Part shown: piece by piece, positions 7,233 to 15,322 of the stretch
Numbering within the stretch: the first letter of the stretch is position 1
Layout of the letters: every line of letters starts with the position of its first letter
Source of the DNA: CAAGNP01 sp964611185
GTDB lineage: Bacteria; Bacteroidota; Bacteroidia; Bacteroidales; UBA932
Direction: 5' to 3'
Assembly (NCBI GenBank): GCA_964611185.1
Contig: CAZSXE010000027.1
Location: forward strand, 1-23,253
DNA length: 23,253 bases
Position numbers and translations under genes: made by a program
Notes under the pieces: generated by a model
What the model was told of the DNA's origin: nothing
The model's input: only the letters and a program-made list of their open reading frames with translations
Database searches by the model: none

Positions 7233-8282
7233 ATGGAGCGTATTTTTAAATACGATTCTGTGGAATTGAATAGCGAGAAGGATGCTTTGATTATTCTCGA
7301 CCAGAGACTTCTCCCTTCTGAAGAGGTTTTTTTAACCCTTCGCAAGCCGGAGGAGATATTCGATGCTATTTATCATCTTAAAGTTCGCGGTGCCCCCGCA
7401 ATTGGTATTGCTGCTGCCTACGGTCTGTATGTCACCACTCTTCCTATTAAAGGCTCCGTATCTGATTTTTGTGCTGAATTTGTAAAAATAAAGGGGTACT
7501 TGTGCAGTGCAAGACCTACTGCGGTCAATTTGAGCTATGCTCTCGAAAGAATGTACGATTGCCTTAGGCGAAATAGGGAATCTTCTCTTGAAAATATCAA
7601 GGATGCTTTATTGGCCGAGGCCGAATCGATTAAGAGCGAGGATGTGGAATCGTGCAGTAGAATTGCAGAGTATGGTTTTTCTCTGCTAAAGCCCAATATG
7701 GGAATATTGACCCATTGCAACGCAGGTCATCTTGCAGTTTCTCGTTTCGGGACGGCACTTGCTCCGATTTATTTGGCGCAGCAGCGAGGGTATTCTCCGA
7801 GAGTGTATGTCGATGAGACAAGACCGCTTCTTCAAGGTGCAAGACTCTCAGCGTACGAGCTTAAAAAGGGAGGGGTAGATGTTACTTTGATGTGTGATAA
7901 TATGGCTTCGTTGGTGATGAGGCAGGGTAAGGTCGATATAGTGTTTGTCGGGTGCGACAGGATTGCTGCAAATGGAGATGTGGCTAATAAAATCGGGACC
8001 TCCGGTATTGCCGTTTTGGCGAAATATTACGGTATCCCTTTTTATTCACTCGGACCGATAAGTACCATTGATATAAACACCCCTACGGGAAATGATATAG
8101 TAATAGAGGAAAGAGCTGCAGAAGAGGTGACAGAGATGGGATTTTCAAGGCCGATTGCTCCCAAAGGGATAAAAGTGTTTAACCCCTCCTTCGATGTCAC
8201 TCCGGCAGATTTGATAACGGGGATTGTTACTCAAAAAGGTATTTTCAGACCTCCATACGATTTTAAAAAAGAATTGAAATGA
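7233..8282 (+). CDS. mtnA: S-methyl-5-thioribose-1-phosphate isomerase
   Basis: This 349-residue enzyme isomerises methylthioribose 1-phosphate to methylthioribulose 1-phosphate in the methionine salvage pathway; related enzymes also act on 5-deoxyribose 1-phosphate. RGAPAIG at 52-58 and RPT at 94-96 are phosphate and sugar-binding motifs. Cys162 in THCNAG and Asp242 in GCDRIAANGD match the catalytic pair of characterised MtnA enzymes (Cys160 and Asp240 in Bacillus subtilis). These also separate it from the related eIF2B/ribose-1,5-bisphosphate isomerase groups. It starts 3 bases after the phosphorylase stop and overlaps the next gene by ATGA. The later salvage genes (dehydratase, enolase/phosphatase, dioxygenase) are not in this window. 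Confidence 0.95.
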   Translation: MERIFKYDSVELNSEKDALIILDQRLLPSEEVFLTLRKPEEIFDAIYHLKVRGAPAIGIAAAYGLYVTTLPIKGSVSDFCAEFVKIKGYLCSARPTAVNLSYALERMYDCLRRNRESSLENIKDALLAEAESIKSEDVESCSRIAEYGFSLLKPNMGILTHCNAGHLAVSRFGTALAPIYLAQQRGYSPRVYVDETRPLLQGARLSAYELKKGGVDVTLMCDNMASLVMRQGKVDIVFVGCDRIAANGDVANKIGTSGIAVLAKYYGIPFYSLGPISTIDINTPTGNDIVIEERAAEEVTEMGFSRPIAPKGIKVFNPSFDVTPADLITGIVTQKGIFRPPYDFKKELK

Positions 8283-8923
8283 TTAAAAATCTGATATTTG
8301 ATTTGGGAGGAGTTCTGATTCCTCTAAACAGAATAGCTTGTCTTAGAGCTTTCGATGAGGTGGTGGGGTATAAGGATTTCGGGAAAGTTCTTAACAGCTA
8401 CAGGCAGATAGGCTTTTTTGAGAAATTTGAAAAAGGGGAGATAAGTGCGAAAAAATTCAGGCAAATTATCAGGATAAATGCTTCTCCCATAAGAAATGGA
8501 AAAAGCAGAATAGTTTCAGATAAAGAGATTGATTATTCGTTGAATTGCTTTCTGAAAGATTTGCCATTTGAAAAGGTAGAGACCTTGCTCTTTTATAAAG
8601 ATGATTATAGAATGTTCCTTCTTAGCAATACTAATCCTATCGGGATGTCAAAAGCGAGGGAACTGTTTAAAAATAAGGGATATAAGATGGAAGATTTGTT
8701 TGAAAAACTTTATCTTTCATACCGTATGAAGTGCTGTAAGCCCAATGAGATAATATTTAAAAAAATGATAGATAATTCTAAAATAAAACCTGAAGAATCG
8801 CTTTTTATTGATGATTCCCCTGCAAACATCGAAACTGCTTCCGGTCTTGGTTTTAAAACATTATTGTATAACCCCACAGATGATTTATATGACAAAGTTT
8901 CTGAGTCTCTCGAGCGGCAGTAA
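8279..8923 (+). CDS. HAD superfamily phosphatase, subfamily IA (YihX-like)
   Basis: This 214-residue protein has the four HAD motifs: FDLGGVL with nucleophile Asp8, LLSNTNP with Ser116, Lys154 in CKPN, and the acidic pair in FIDDS (178-179). The residue two after the nucleophile is Gly, not the common Asp, as in YihX-like sugar-phosphate phosphatases. Its ATG overlaps the mtnA stop (ATGA), implying translational coupling. It may therefore dephosphorylate a pathway product such as methylthioribulose 1-phosphate, but this is inference from position only. The 3' end overlaps the following gene by 35 bases. Confidence 0.85.
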   Translation: MIKNLIFDLGGVLIPLNRIACLRAFDEVVGYKDFGKVLNSYRQIGFFEKFEKGEISAKKFRQIIRINASPIRNGKSRIVSDKEIDYSLNCFLKDLPFEKVETLLFYKDDYRMFLLSNTNPIGMSKARELFKNKGYKMEDLFEKLYLSYRMKCCKPNEIIFKKMIDNSKIKPEESLFIDDSPANIETASGLGFKTLLYNPTDDLYDKVSESLERQ

Positions 8924-9686
8924 CGGTAACTGTTACTATATCGGCAATGAGAAAACGGCGTTGGCGATAGATATGGGGATAGGTGGCAGAACTTTGAAAA
9001 AAAGATTATCTGACAACGGTCTCTCTTGTGATTCCATAGAGATGATACTCGTCACCCACGACCATATAGATCATATAAAATATCTCGGATCGGTGGCGGA
9101 AAAGCTTTGTGTTCCTGTATTCGGTACTGAAAAACTCCATAATTCACTCGAGTGTCATCCGTGTACGCGAGGATTTATCGGGGGGTGTAGAAGAATTATT
9201 AAAAAGGAGACTTTTTATGAGCATAGAGGGGTGAAATTTGTGGCTTTCGGAGTTCCGCATGATGCTACCGATACAGTAGGTTATTTTATTGATTTTTTTG
9301 GTGATAAATTTGTATTTATGACAGATTTGGGGCAGGTCCCAGATTATGCAATTCAATATTGTCTTCAGGCCAATTATATCATTATCGAATCTAATTTCGA
9401 TACGGATATGCTCTTGAGGGGTTCCTACCCCCCCGAGTTGAAAAAAAGGATAATCGAGGGGCATGGTCATCTTTCCAATGATCAGTGTGCTCAGGCACTG
9501 AAACTTGTAATGCATAACGAACTTAAGTCGGTCTATTTGTGCCATTTAAGTGAAAATAACAATACCCCCGAAAGTGCCTATCGTTGTTCTACTGAGGCTA
9601 TTCGTTCCACCGGTGCTGTCATTGGAAAAGATGTAAAATTGTTTTGTCTTCCGAGAAGAGAATCTTCACCTGTATTCATGTTTTAA
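8889..9686 (+). CDS. Metallo-beta-lactamase-fold hydrolase, YycJ/WalJ family
   Basis: This 265-residue protein begins MTKFLSLSSGSNGNCYYIG, the characteristic N-terminus of the YycJ/WalJ group, so I place the start at 8889. Upstream in-frame ATGs would add an unrelated extension. Zn-binding residues are visible: HDHIDH at 57-62, His124 in PHDA, Asp146 in TDLG and His219 in CHLSE. YycJ proteins are cytoplasmic and have been linked to DNA or cell-wall homeostasis; the substrate is not settled. The first 35 bases lie inside the end of the HAD gene in another frame. A C7 run at 9428-9434 encodes a Pro-Pro pair. Confidence 0.88.
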   Translation: MTKFLSLSSGSNGNCYYIGNEKTALAIDMGIGGRTLKKRLSDNGLSCDSIEMILVTHDHIDHIKYLGSVAEKLCVPVFGTEKLHNSLECHPCTRGFIGGCRRIIKKETFYEHRGVKFVAFGVPHDATDTVGYFIDFFGDKFVFMTDLGQVPDYAIQYCLQANYIIIESNFDTDMLLRGSYPPELKKRIIEGHGHLSNDQCAQALKLVMHNELKSVYLCHLSENNNTPESAYRCSTEAIRSTGAVIGKDVKLFCLPRRESSPVFMF

Positions 9687-9699
9687 TAAATATTGATTT

Positions 9700-10734
9700 A
9701 TGAAAAAGGCATTTATAATCGTTTTTTATCTGCTTATCGCACTTCTATCTATTGTAATTCTATTCTTTGCAATATCCACAGTTCTCAATTTTCGACCGGA
9801 TGAGATAAAGGAGATAGCTACTGAACAGAAGCCTGATATTCTTCCCGATACCCTCTCTGTAATGACATGGAATATCGGATATGCCGGGCTTGGTGACAAT
9901 ATGGATTTTTTTATGGATGGAGGTGAAAAAGTGAGGGATACGCGTGAAAGGACAGAAAAAAATCTTCAAAACATTATTTCTGAGATGAAAAAAGTGTGCG
10001 CTGATATCTATTTTATACAGGAAATAGACAAAAAGGCGCATAGATCTTATGGAATAAATGAAATAGAGGTCATCAGGAATGCTTTTCCGAGTTATCACAT
10101 CTATTATGCCGAAAATTTCAAATCGTGGTTTGTCCCTGTCCCTTTAAGAGAGCCTATAGGTGGAGTAGATGCGGGGCTTGTGATTATCTCGAAGTATAAG
10201 CCCAAAAAAGTCGTTCGTTTTCAATATCCTTCCAAATTTCCCTATCCTGTCTCCCTATTCAATCTTAAAAGAGCTCTTTTGAGTGCATACTTCATTACTT
10301 CTGACGGGAGGGAAATTATGTTCGGAAATACCCATTGTACGGCGTACGACACGGGGGGGATGAGGCAGCAGGAGGCTGAGTTTCTCAAAACGATGTATTC
10401 AGATATGAGTGGGGAGAAGGTAGCTTTTATTGTGGGAGGGGATTGGAATCAATATCCTCCTGAATATAAGCCCTCTAAAAAGGAGACTGATAATAAATAT
10501 TTTTCTCCTGTGGCCCTTGATGTTTCCGGAGTGGAGAAATATGGCAGGGTGGTAAGCGATTTGAAAAATCATACTGCAAGATATAATGATTTTATTTACT
10601 CCGAATCTTCGACCAAGACACTCCTTGATTTCTTTTTTGTTTCAAATGATATCGAGGTCTCCATGGTAAAGTGTGTGGATTTGAATTATCATAGCAGTGA
10701 CCATAATCCTGTGGTGATAAATATAGTATTGTAA
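9700..10734 (+). CDS. Membrane-anchored endonuclease/exonuclease/phosphatase-fold protein
   Basis: This 344-residue protein has an N-terminal hydrophobic segment at about residues 4-28, which should act as an uncleaved anchor or signal. The rest lies outside the cytoplasmic membrane. The EEP fold shows in TWNIG (Asn58), IQEID (Glu108), GNTHCTAYD, VGGDWNQ and the C-terminal SDHNPV (Asp334, His335). All metal and catalytic positions are thus kept. Members cleave nucleic acids, inositol phosphates or sphingomyelin; the substrate here is unknown. It follows the YycJ gene by 13 bases and precedes the exported nitrilase-fold gene. A G7 run lies at 10353-10359. Confidence 0.85.
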   Translation: MKKAFIIVFYLLIALLSIVILFFAISTVLNFRPDEIKEIATEQKPDILPDTLSVMTWNIGYAGLGDNMDFFMDGGEKVRDTRERTEKNLQNIISEMKKVCADIYFIQEIDKKAHRSYGINEIEVIRNAFPSYHIYYAENFKSWFVPVPLREPIGGVDAGLVIISKYKPKKVVRFQYPSKFPYPVSLFNLKRALLSAYFITSDGREIMFGNTHCTAYDTGGMRQQEAEFLKTMYSDMSGEKVAFIVGGDWNQYPPEYKPSKKETDNKYFSPVALDVSGVEKYGRVVSDLKNHTARYNDFIYSESSTKTLLDFFFVSNDIEVSMVKCVDLNYHSSDHNPVVINIVL

Positions 10735-10761
10735 TTTGATTACTTATAGATTAATAATTCT

Positions 10762-11790
10762 ATGAAAAAAATATTAGTCGCTTTTATTGTTGTTTTTCCT
10801 TTTTTGTCGATAAACGGGCAGTTTACCCCTGATTTTCCCGAAGTGGCTTTTATCGATTATCAGAGCAGCAGCAGAGAATGGTTTGTGAGATGTGCTCAGT
10901 TTCAGACATTTATGGAGTATTCTGATAATCCGGAAAATGGGCTTGTGATGGTAAAGAACCCAGATAGCTACTGTTCAAAAATCATCTCGTGTCTTGATAT
11001 TGCCAAAAAATACAATGTAAATATTTTGATTTTTCCTGAAGTTTCGATGTCTCTTCCCGATACTATGCGTCATCGTGTGGTCTCTGTGATGGAAAAGTTT
11101 TCGAGAGATAATGATGCTATTATTATTGCAGGCACTTATTATAATGAGAAGCGTTACAGTAAAAATATCACTATATTGCCCTCGGGCACTTATGAAACAT
11201 ATAAAATCCGACCTTCAATATATGAAGTTTCTACTCAGATGGGGAAAGGGATGGAGGGTGGAGATACTTTGTTTGTTTTTAGGACCAAATATGGTAATTT
11301 TCTCCCTCTTGTGTGTGTGGATTTAATTTCAGATGATGCTAATTTCGTGGCTCGCTCCCTTAGTAACAAGGGAATGATAGATATGCTTATCAATATCAAT
11401 TACAATCCCAAATCTCAGGAATTTATGAGAGAGGCCTCTGCGATATGTGTAAGACATCCTATTTTTGTTTCTGTGACCAATATTACCCTTTTCCAAAAAG
11501 GGGGGACTTATGATGGAGACGAATTTGGAAACACTTCACTTTTCGGTTCGATTAACAATCATCGTCTCGGAAAGCAGATCTTAAAAAATATCCCGGATTT
11601 TTATAAAACTCCGGATAAAAAAGAGATTCTTCCTCCATATAAGTCAATGCTCGGTATCGTCCCTCCGGAAATGGAAGGGGCGCTGATTTATGATTTGAAT
11701 CTTAGAGTGGTACGCACTCCTCTCGAAAATAACGCCCCCGATCAGGGGTATCCCACTGTCAAGAATATTAAAGTGGTTCCGATAAAGTAA
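10762..11790 (+). CDS. Exported nitrilase-family carbon-nitrogen hydrolase
   Basis: This 342-residue protein has a signal peptide, MKKILVAFIVVFPFLSING, with Gln20 as a likely first mature residue; there is no lipobox cysteine. The mature part has the nitrilase catalytic triad: Glu93 in IFPEVSM, Lys148 in YKIRP and Cys185 in LVCVDL. It should hydrolyse a carbon-nitrogen bond, probably an amide, outside the cytoplasmic membrane. Most nitrilases are cytoplasmic; the apolipoprotein N-acyltransferase Lnt is a well-known periplasmic relative but carries many membrane helices, which are absent here. It is the last gene of the plus-strand block, followed at once by a terminator. The substrate is unknown. 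Confidence 0.82.
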   Translation: MKKILVAFIVVFPFLSINGQFTPDFPEVAFIDYQSSSREWFVRCAQFQTFMEYSDNPENGLVMVKNPDSYCSKIISCLDIAKKYNVNILIFPEVSMSLPDTMRHRVVSVMEKFSRDNDAIIIAGTYYNEKRYSKNITILPSGTYETYKIRPSIYEVSTQMGKGMEGGDTLFVFRTKYGNFLPLVCVDLISDDANFVARSLSNKGMIDMLININYNPKSQEFMREASAICVRHPIFVSVTNITLFQKGGTYDGDEFGNTSLFGSINNHRLGKQILKNIPDFYKTPDKKEILPPYKSMLGIVPPEMEGALIYDLNLRVVRTPLENNAPDQGYPTVKNIKVVPIK

Positions 11791-11793
11791 TAA

Positions 11794-11825
11794 AAAAAGC
11801 CGGTTCATTTAAGAATCGGCTTTTT
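11794..11825. terminator. Bidirectional terminator between convergent genes
   Basis: A 13-pair stem (11794-11806 with 11813-11825, one G-T wobble) closes a 6-base loop. Five A's precede and five T's follow the G/C core, so it works on both strands. It sits between the nitrilase-fold gene (stop at 11790) and the end of pckA (stop at 11841). Confidence 0.88.
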
Positions 11826-11840
11826 ATCACTGAATAATTA

Positions 11841-13445
11841 TTAGAGCTTCGGGCCTGCGGCAACGAGTGCCTTACCTGCTGCATTTCCTTCAAATTTGGT
11901 GAAGTTCTTAACGAAGCGGCCTGCAAGATCTTTTGCTTTTACCTCCCATTCTGCCGCAGAAGCGTATGTGTTGCGAGGGTCAAGAATCTTGGTGTCAACT
12001 TCTGCAAGTTTGGTAGGAACTTCAAGATTAAACATCGGTATGGTGATGGTTTGAGCATTGTCGATAGAGCCGTCGAGGATTCTGTCGATGATAGCGCGTG
12101 TGTCTTTAATGGAGATACGCTTTCCTGTCCCGTTCCATCCGGTATTTACGAGATATGCGGTAGCTCCTGACTTTTCCATCCTCTTAACTAATTCCTCACC
12201 GTATTTTGTCGGATGAAGAGAGAGGAAAGCTGCACCGAAGCAGGCAGAGAAAGTAGGGGTAGGTTCGGTGATACCGCGCTCGGTTCCAGCGAGTTTAGCG
12301 GTAAAACCACTTAGGAAATAGTACTTTGTCTGCTCTGGTGTCAGTTTTGATACTGGAGGAAGAACTCCGAAAGCATCTGCTGTCAGGAAGATTACCTTGT
12401 TTGCGTGTCCTGCTTTTGAAATAGGTTTTACAATATTTTTGATATGGTAAATAGGGTAGGATACGCGTGTATTTTCAGTTACGCTCTTATCATTGAAATC
12501 AATTTCACCTTTTGCATCTACGGTAACATTTTCAAGAAGTGCATCTTTCTTGATGGCATTGTAAATATCGGGCTCTGCCTCTTTTGAAAGATTAATAACC
12601 TTTGCGTAGCATCCTCCTTCAAAGTTAAATACTCCGTCGTCGTCCCATCCGTGTTCGTCATCACCTATAAGTGCACGCTTGGGATCTGTGGAAAGGGTAG
12701 TTTTACCTGTTCCTGAAAGACCGAAGAAAATAGCTGTCTTGCCGTCTTCACCTACATTGGCGGAGCAGTGCATAGCTGCAATACCTTTAAGCGGAAGGAG
12801 ATAATTCATATAAGAGAACATCCCTTTCTTCATCTCACCACCGTACCAAGTATTGATGATTACTTGCATTTTCTCTGTGAGATTGAAGACAACTGCTGTT
12901 TCGGAGTTCAGACCGAGTTCTTTATAATTCTCTACTTTTGCCTTGGAAGCGGTAAGAACTACAAAATCGGGCTCTCCGAAATGTGCAAGCTCTTTTTCTG
13001 TGGGGCGGATAAACATATTCTTAACGAAATGGGCCTGCCATGCAACTTCCATAATGAAGCGAATTTTAATGCGTGTATTCTCATTGGCACCGCAGAAAGC
13101 ATCCACAACATAAAGTTTCTTCGAGGAGAGCTCTTTGGAGGCAATCTCTTTAAGTGCTTTCCATGTCTCTTTTGAAACAGGCTTGTTATCGTTTTTGTAC
13201 TCATCTGAAGTCCACCAAATGGTGTTTTTAGATGTTTCATCCATAACAAAGAATTTATCTTTGGGAGAGCGTCCCGTATAAACTCCAGTCATAACATTAA
13301 CAGCACCTAAATTGGTCAATTGACCTCTTTCGTAGCCTGTTAGAGATGAATCAAGTTCGTCTTTGTAAAGTGTTTCGTAATCGGGGTTATAAATTATTTC
13401 CGATACATTTGAAATTCCATACTTGGATAAATCGATTTTTGACAT
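11841..13445 (-). CDS. pckA: Phosphoenolpyruvate carboxykinase (ATP)
   Basis: This 534-residue enzyme interconverts oxaloacetate plus ATP with phosphoenolpyruvate, CO2 and ADP. The P-loop GLSGTGKTT lies at 242-250 and the metal-binding GDDEHGW at 261-267, both typical of the ATP-dependent class. The Arg/Tyr substrate segment GRSPKDKF is at 58-65. Length is normal. In anaerobic Bacteroidota this enzyme often runs toward oxaloacetate, fixing CO2 and making ATP during succinate fermentation; this is family knowledge. It is a single gene with its own terminator, divergent from recQ. I found no convincing promoter box upstream on the minus strand. Confidence 0.97.
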   Translation of the reverse strand: MSKIDLSKYGISNVSEIIYNPDYETLYKDELDSSLTGYERGQLTNLGAVNVMTGVYTGRSPKDKFFVMDETSKNTIWWTSDEYKNDNKPVSKETWKALKEIASKELSSKKLYVVDAFCGANENTRIKIRFIMEVAWQAHFVKNMFIRPTEKELAHFGEPDFVVLTASKAKVENYKELGLNSETAVVFNLTEKMQVIINTWYGGEMKKGMFSYMNYLLPLKGIAAMHCSANVGEDGKTAIFFGLSGTGKTTLSTDPKRALIGDDEHGWDDDGVFNFEGGCYAKVINLSKEAEPDIYNAIKKDALLENVTVDAKGEIDFNDKSVTENTRVSYPIYHIKNIVKPISKAGHANKVIFLTADAFGVLPPVSKLTPEQTKYYFLSGFTAKLAGTERGITEPTPTFSACFGAAFLSLHPTKYGEELVKRMEKSGATAYLVNTGWNGTGKRISIKDTRAIIDRILDGSIDNAQTITIPMFNLEVPTKLAEVDTKILDPRNTYASAAEWEVKAKDLAGRFVKNFTKFEGNAAGKALVAAGPKL

Positions 13446-13505
13446 ATAATTATAGTTTAAAAAATTATTTACTTTAGTTTTGAATTGGGAATCTACTACA
13501 ATTTT

Positions 13506-13535
13506 TTTGCCACAAATGATTATTTTATAACTTTG
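13506..13535 (+). promoter_or_regulatory. Bacteroidota-type promoter for recQ
   Basis: TTTG at 13506-13509 (the -33 element) and TAACTTTG at 13528-13535 (the -7 element, TAnnTTTG) are 18 bases apart. This is the best complete promoter in the window. Transcription should begin near 13539, about 16 bases before the ATG at 13555. Confidence 0.65.
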
Positions 13536-13554
13536 TTGATAAGATTTGGCTTAT

Positions 13555-15312
13555 ATGATAGAGGATGTTCTAAATAGATATTGGGGATACTCATCTTTTC
13601 GTCCTAAACAGCGTGAAATAATAGAAAGCGCTCTTTCGGGAAAAGATACCTTGGCCATCCTTCCGACCGGTGGAGGAAAATCTTTATGTTTTCAAATTCC
13701 GGCACTTTCTACCCCCGGAATAGCCTTAGTGGTCACCCCATTAATTTCGCTCATAAAGGATCAGGTGGGTAATCTTGCCTCTCGTGGAATCAAAGTTCTT
13801 TCGATCTATTCAGGGATGACGGCCCACGAGATAGATATAACCCTCGATAATGCTATTTTCGGCGATTATAAATTTTTATATGTATCTCCCGAAAGGTTGA
13901 GAACCGATATGTTTAAGGCTCGCGTGCAGAAGATGAATGTAAATTTCTTAGTGGTGGATGAGGCTCACTGTATTTCTCAATGGGGATATGATTTTCGTCC
14001 CGATTATCTCCAAATAAAAGAGGTGAGGCCGTTGATTGATAATGAAGTACCTGTGATAGCACTGACTGCTACCGCTACAGAAAAAGTAGCTGAAGACATT
14101 ATGCAGAATCTTGCATTTCGAAAACCCAATATCATTAAAAGTAGTTTTGAAAGGGCAAATCTTGCTTATATAGTGGAGAATGTGGAAGATAAAGCGGGGA
14201 GGTTGTCAGCAATATGCAACTGTGTTTCAGGCTCCGGAATTGTGTATGTAAGAGAGAGGAAAAAAGCAGAAGAAATTTCTTCGTTTCTTATCTCAAGAGG
14301 TGTGGATGCAGACTTTTATCATGCCGGTCTTCCTAAAGAATTGCGTTCTCAGAGGCAGGAGAGTTGGAAAAACGACACATTGAGGGTAATTGTGGCTACA
14401 AATGCTTTCGGGATGGGTATTGATAAGCCTGATGTAAGGTTCGTATGCCATTTTGATCTTCCGGAGTCGGTAGAGTCTTATTTCCAGGAAGCAGGTAGAG
14501 CAGGTAGGGACGGCCTCCCATCGAAGGCGGTTCTTCTGTGGAATAATACCGACCTAAGAAGGCTGAATCAAATATTAAAGGTGAATTTTCCTCCGGTAGA
14601 GTATATTGCCGATATATATCAAAAGGTATTTGCATATCTTGAAATTCCTTATGAAAAGGGGGAGGGGATGACTTATAAATTCGACCTTATAGACTTTGCA
14701 AAACATTTCAAACTCCATTCCGCCACAGCATATTATGCCATTAAGTATCTGGAACTCTCCGGATACTGGACAGTAACAGAAGAGCTTGATAATCCGAGCA
14801 GAATAATGTTTGTCGTAAACAGAGATGAGCTTTATAAAATTCAGATAAGACGACGGGAGCTCGATACCTTTATAAAAGCCATCATGCGTCTCTATCCGGC
14901 GTTGTTTTCTCATCTTGTTTCAATAAATGAAGAATATATCGCCAAAATGATTCATGACAGCGAGCAAAAAGTGAAAGAGAAACTGATAGAACTCTCTTCT
15001 ATGAGAGTTATCAGATATATTCCGAGAGAAAGGTCTCCTCTGATATATTTTAATGAGGAGAGGCTTCTCCCCGGCAATCTATTTATATCCAATAAACTAT
15101 TCAATCAAAAAAAATCTATTTTACAGCAAAGGATGAATTCGATTATCGAATATGTATCGCATGAAAGCGATAAGACACATCCCCATTGCCGTAGCAGGAG
15201 ACTTCTGCTCTATTTCGGAGAGAGCGAGAGCCACAATTGTGGTGTATGTGATTTATGTGCTGGCGATATTCGGAAAAAGGAGATAGATGAGCTTAGAAAA
15301 CTATACGAATGA
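13555..15312 (+). CDS. recQ: RecQ-family ATP-dependent DNA helicase
   Basis: This 585-residue 3'-5' DNA helicase acts in recombination and repair. Motifs in order are Walker A LPTGGGKS (36-43), DEAHCISQWGYDFRP (135-149), ALTATAT and EAGRAGRDG. I chose ATG at 13555 over an in-frame TTG nine bases upstream because it gives the usual helicase N-terminus and sits well behind the promoter. There is no HRDC domain. The zinc-binding cysteines are at 545, 562, 565 and 568, at the very C-terminus, after about 190 residues that probably include the winged-helix part. This layout matches a RecQ subtype I know from Bacteroidota. The stop is 10 bases from the convergent maf stop. Confidence 0.93.
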   Translation: MIEDVLNRYWGYSSFRPKQREIIESALSGKDTLAILPTGGGKSLCFQIPALSTPGIALVVTPLISLIKDQVGNLASRGIKVLSIYSGMTAHEIDITLDNAIFGDYKFLYVSPERLRTDMFKARVQKMNVNFLVVDEAHCISQWGYDFRPDYLQIKEVRPLIDNEVPVIALTATATEKVAEDIMQNLAFRKPNIIKSSFERANLAYIVENVEDKAGRLSAICNCVSGSGIVYVRERKKAEEISSFLISRGVDADFYHAGLPKELRSQRQESWKNDTLRVIVATNAFGMGIDKPDVRFVCHFDLPESVESYFQEAGRAGRDGLPSKAVLLWNNTDLRRLNQILKVNFPPVEYIADIYQKVFAYLEIPYEKGEGMTYKFDLIDFAKHFKLHSATAYYAIKYLELSGYWTVTEELDNPSRIMFVVNRDELYKIQIRRRELDTFIKAIMRLYPALFSHLVSINEEYIAKMIHDSEQKVKEKLIELSSMRVIRYIPRERSPLIYFNEERLLPGNLFISNKLFNQKKSILQQRMNSIIEYVSHESDKTHPHCRSRRLLLYFGESESHNCGVCDLCAGDIRKKEIDELRKLYE

Positions 15313-15322
15313 GATGAAAAAC

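Noticed and set aside
8808..8888. N-terminal extension of the YycJ-type protein from an earlier in-frame ATG
   Set aside because: The extra 27 residues lie wholly inside the HAD gene and precede the family N-terminus that begins at 8889.
9144..9545. A 133-codon open frame antisense to the YycJ-type gene
   Set aside because: It is inside a well-supported gene on the other strand and shows no family features.
10762..11790. The nitrilase-fold gene as the omega-amidase of methionine salvage
   Set aside because: That enzyme is cytoplasmic, while this protein has a clear signal peptide; proximity to mtnA alone is not enough.
12768..13175. A 135-codon open frame antisense to pckA
   Set aside because: pckA is complete with all motifs on the opposite strand; this frame resembles no known protein.
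13446..13505. A promoter for pckA on the minus strand
   Set aside because: No sequence close to TAnnTTTG is present at a suitable distance; only weak A/T-rich matches were found.
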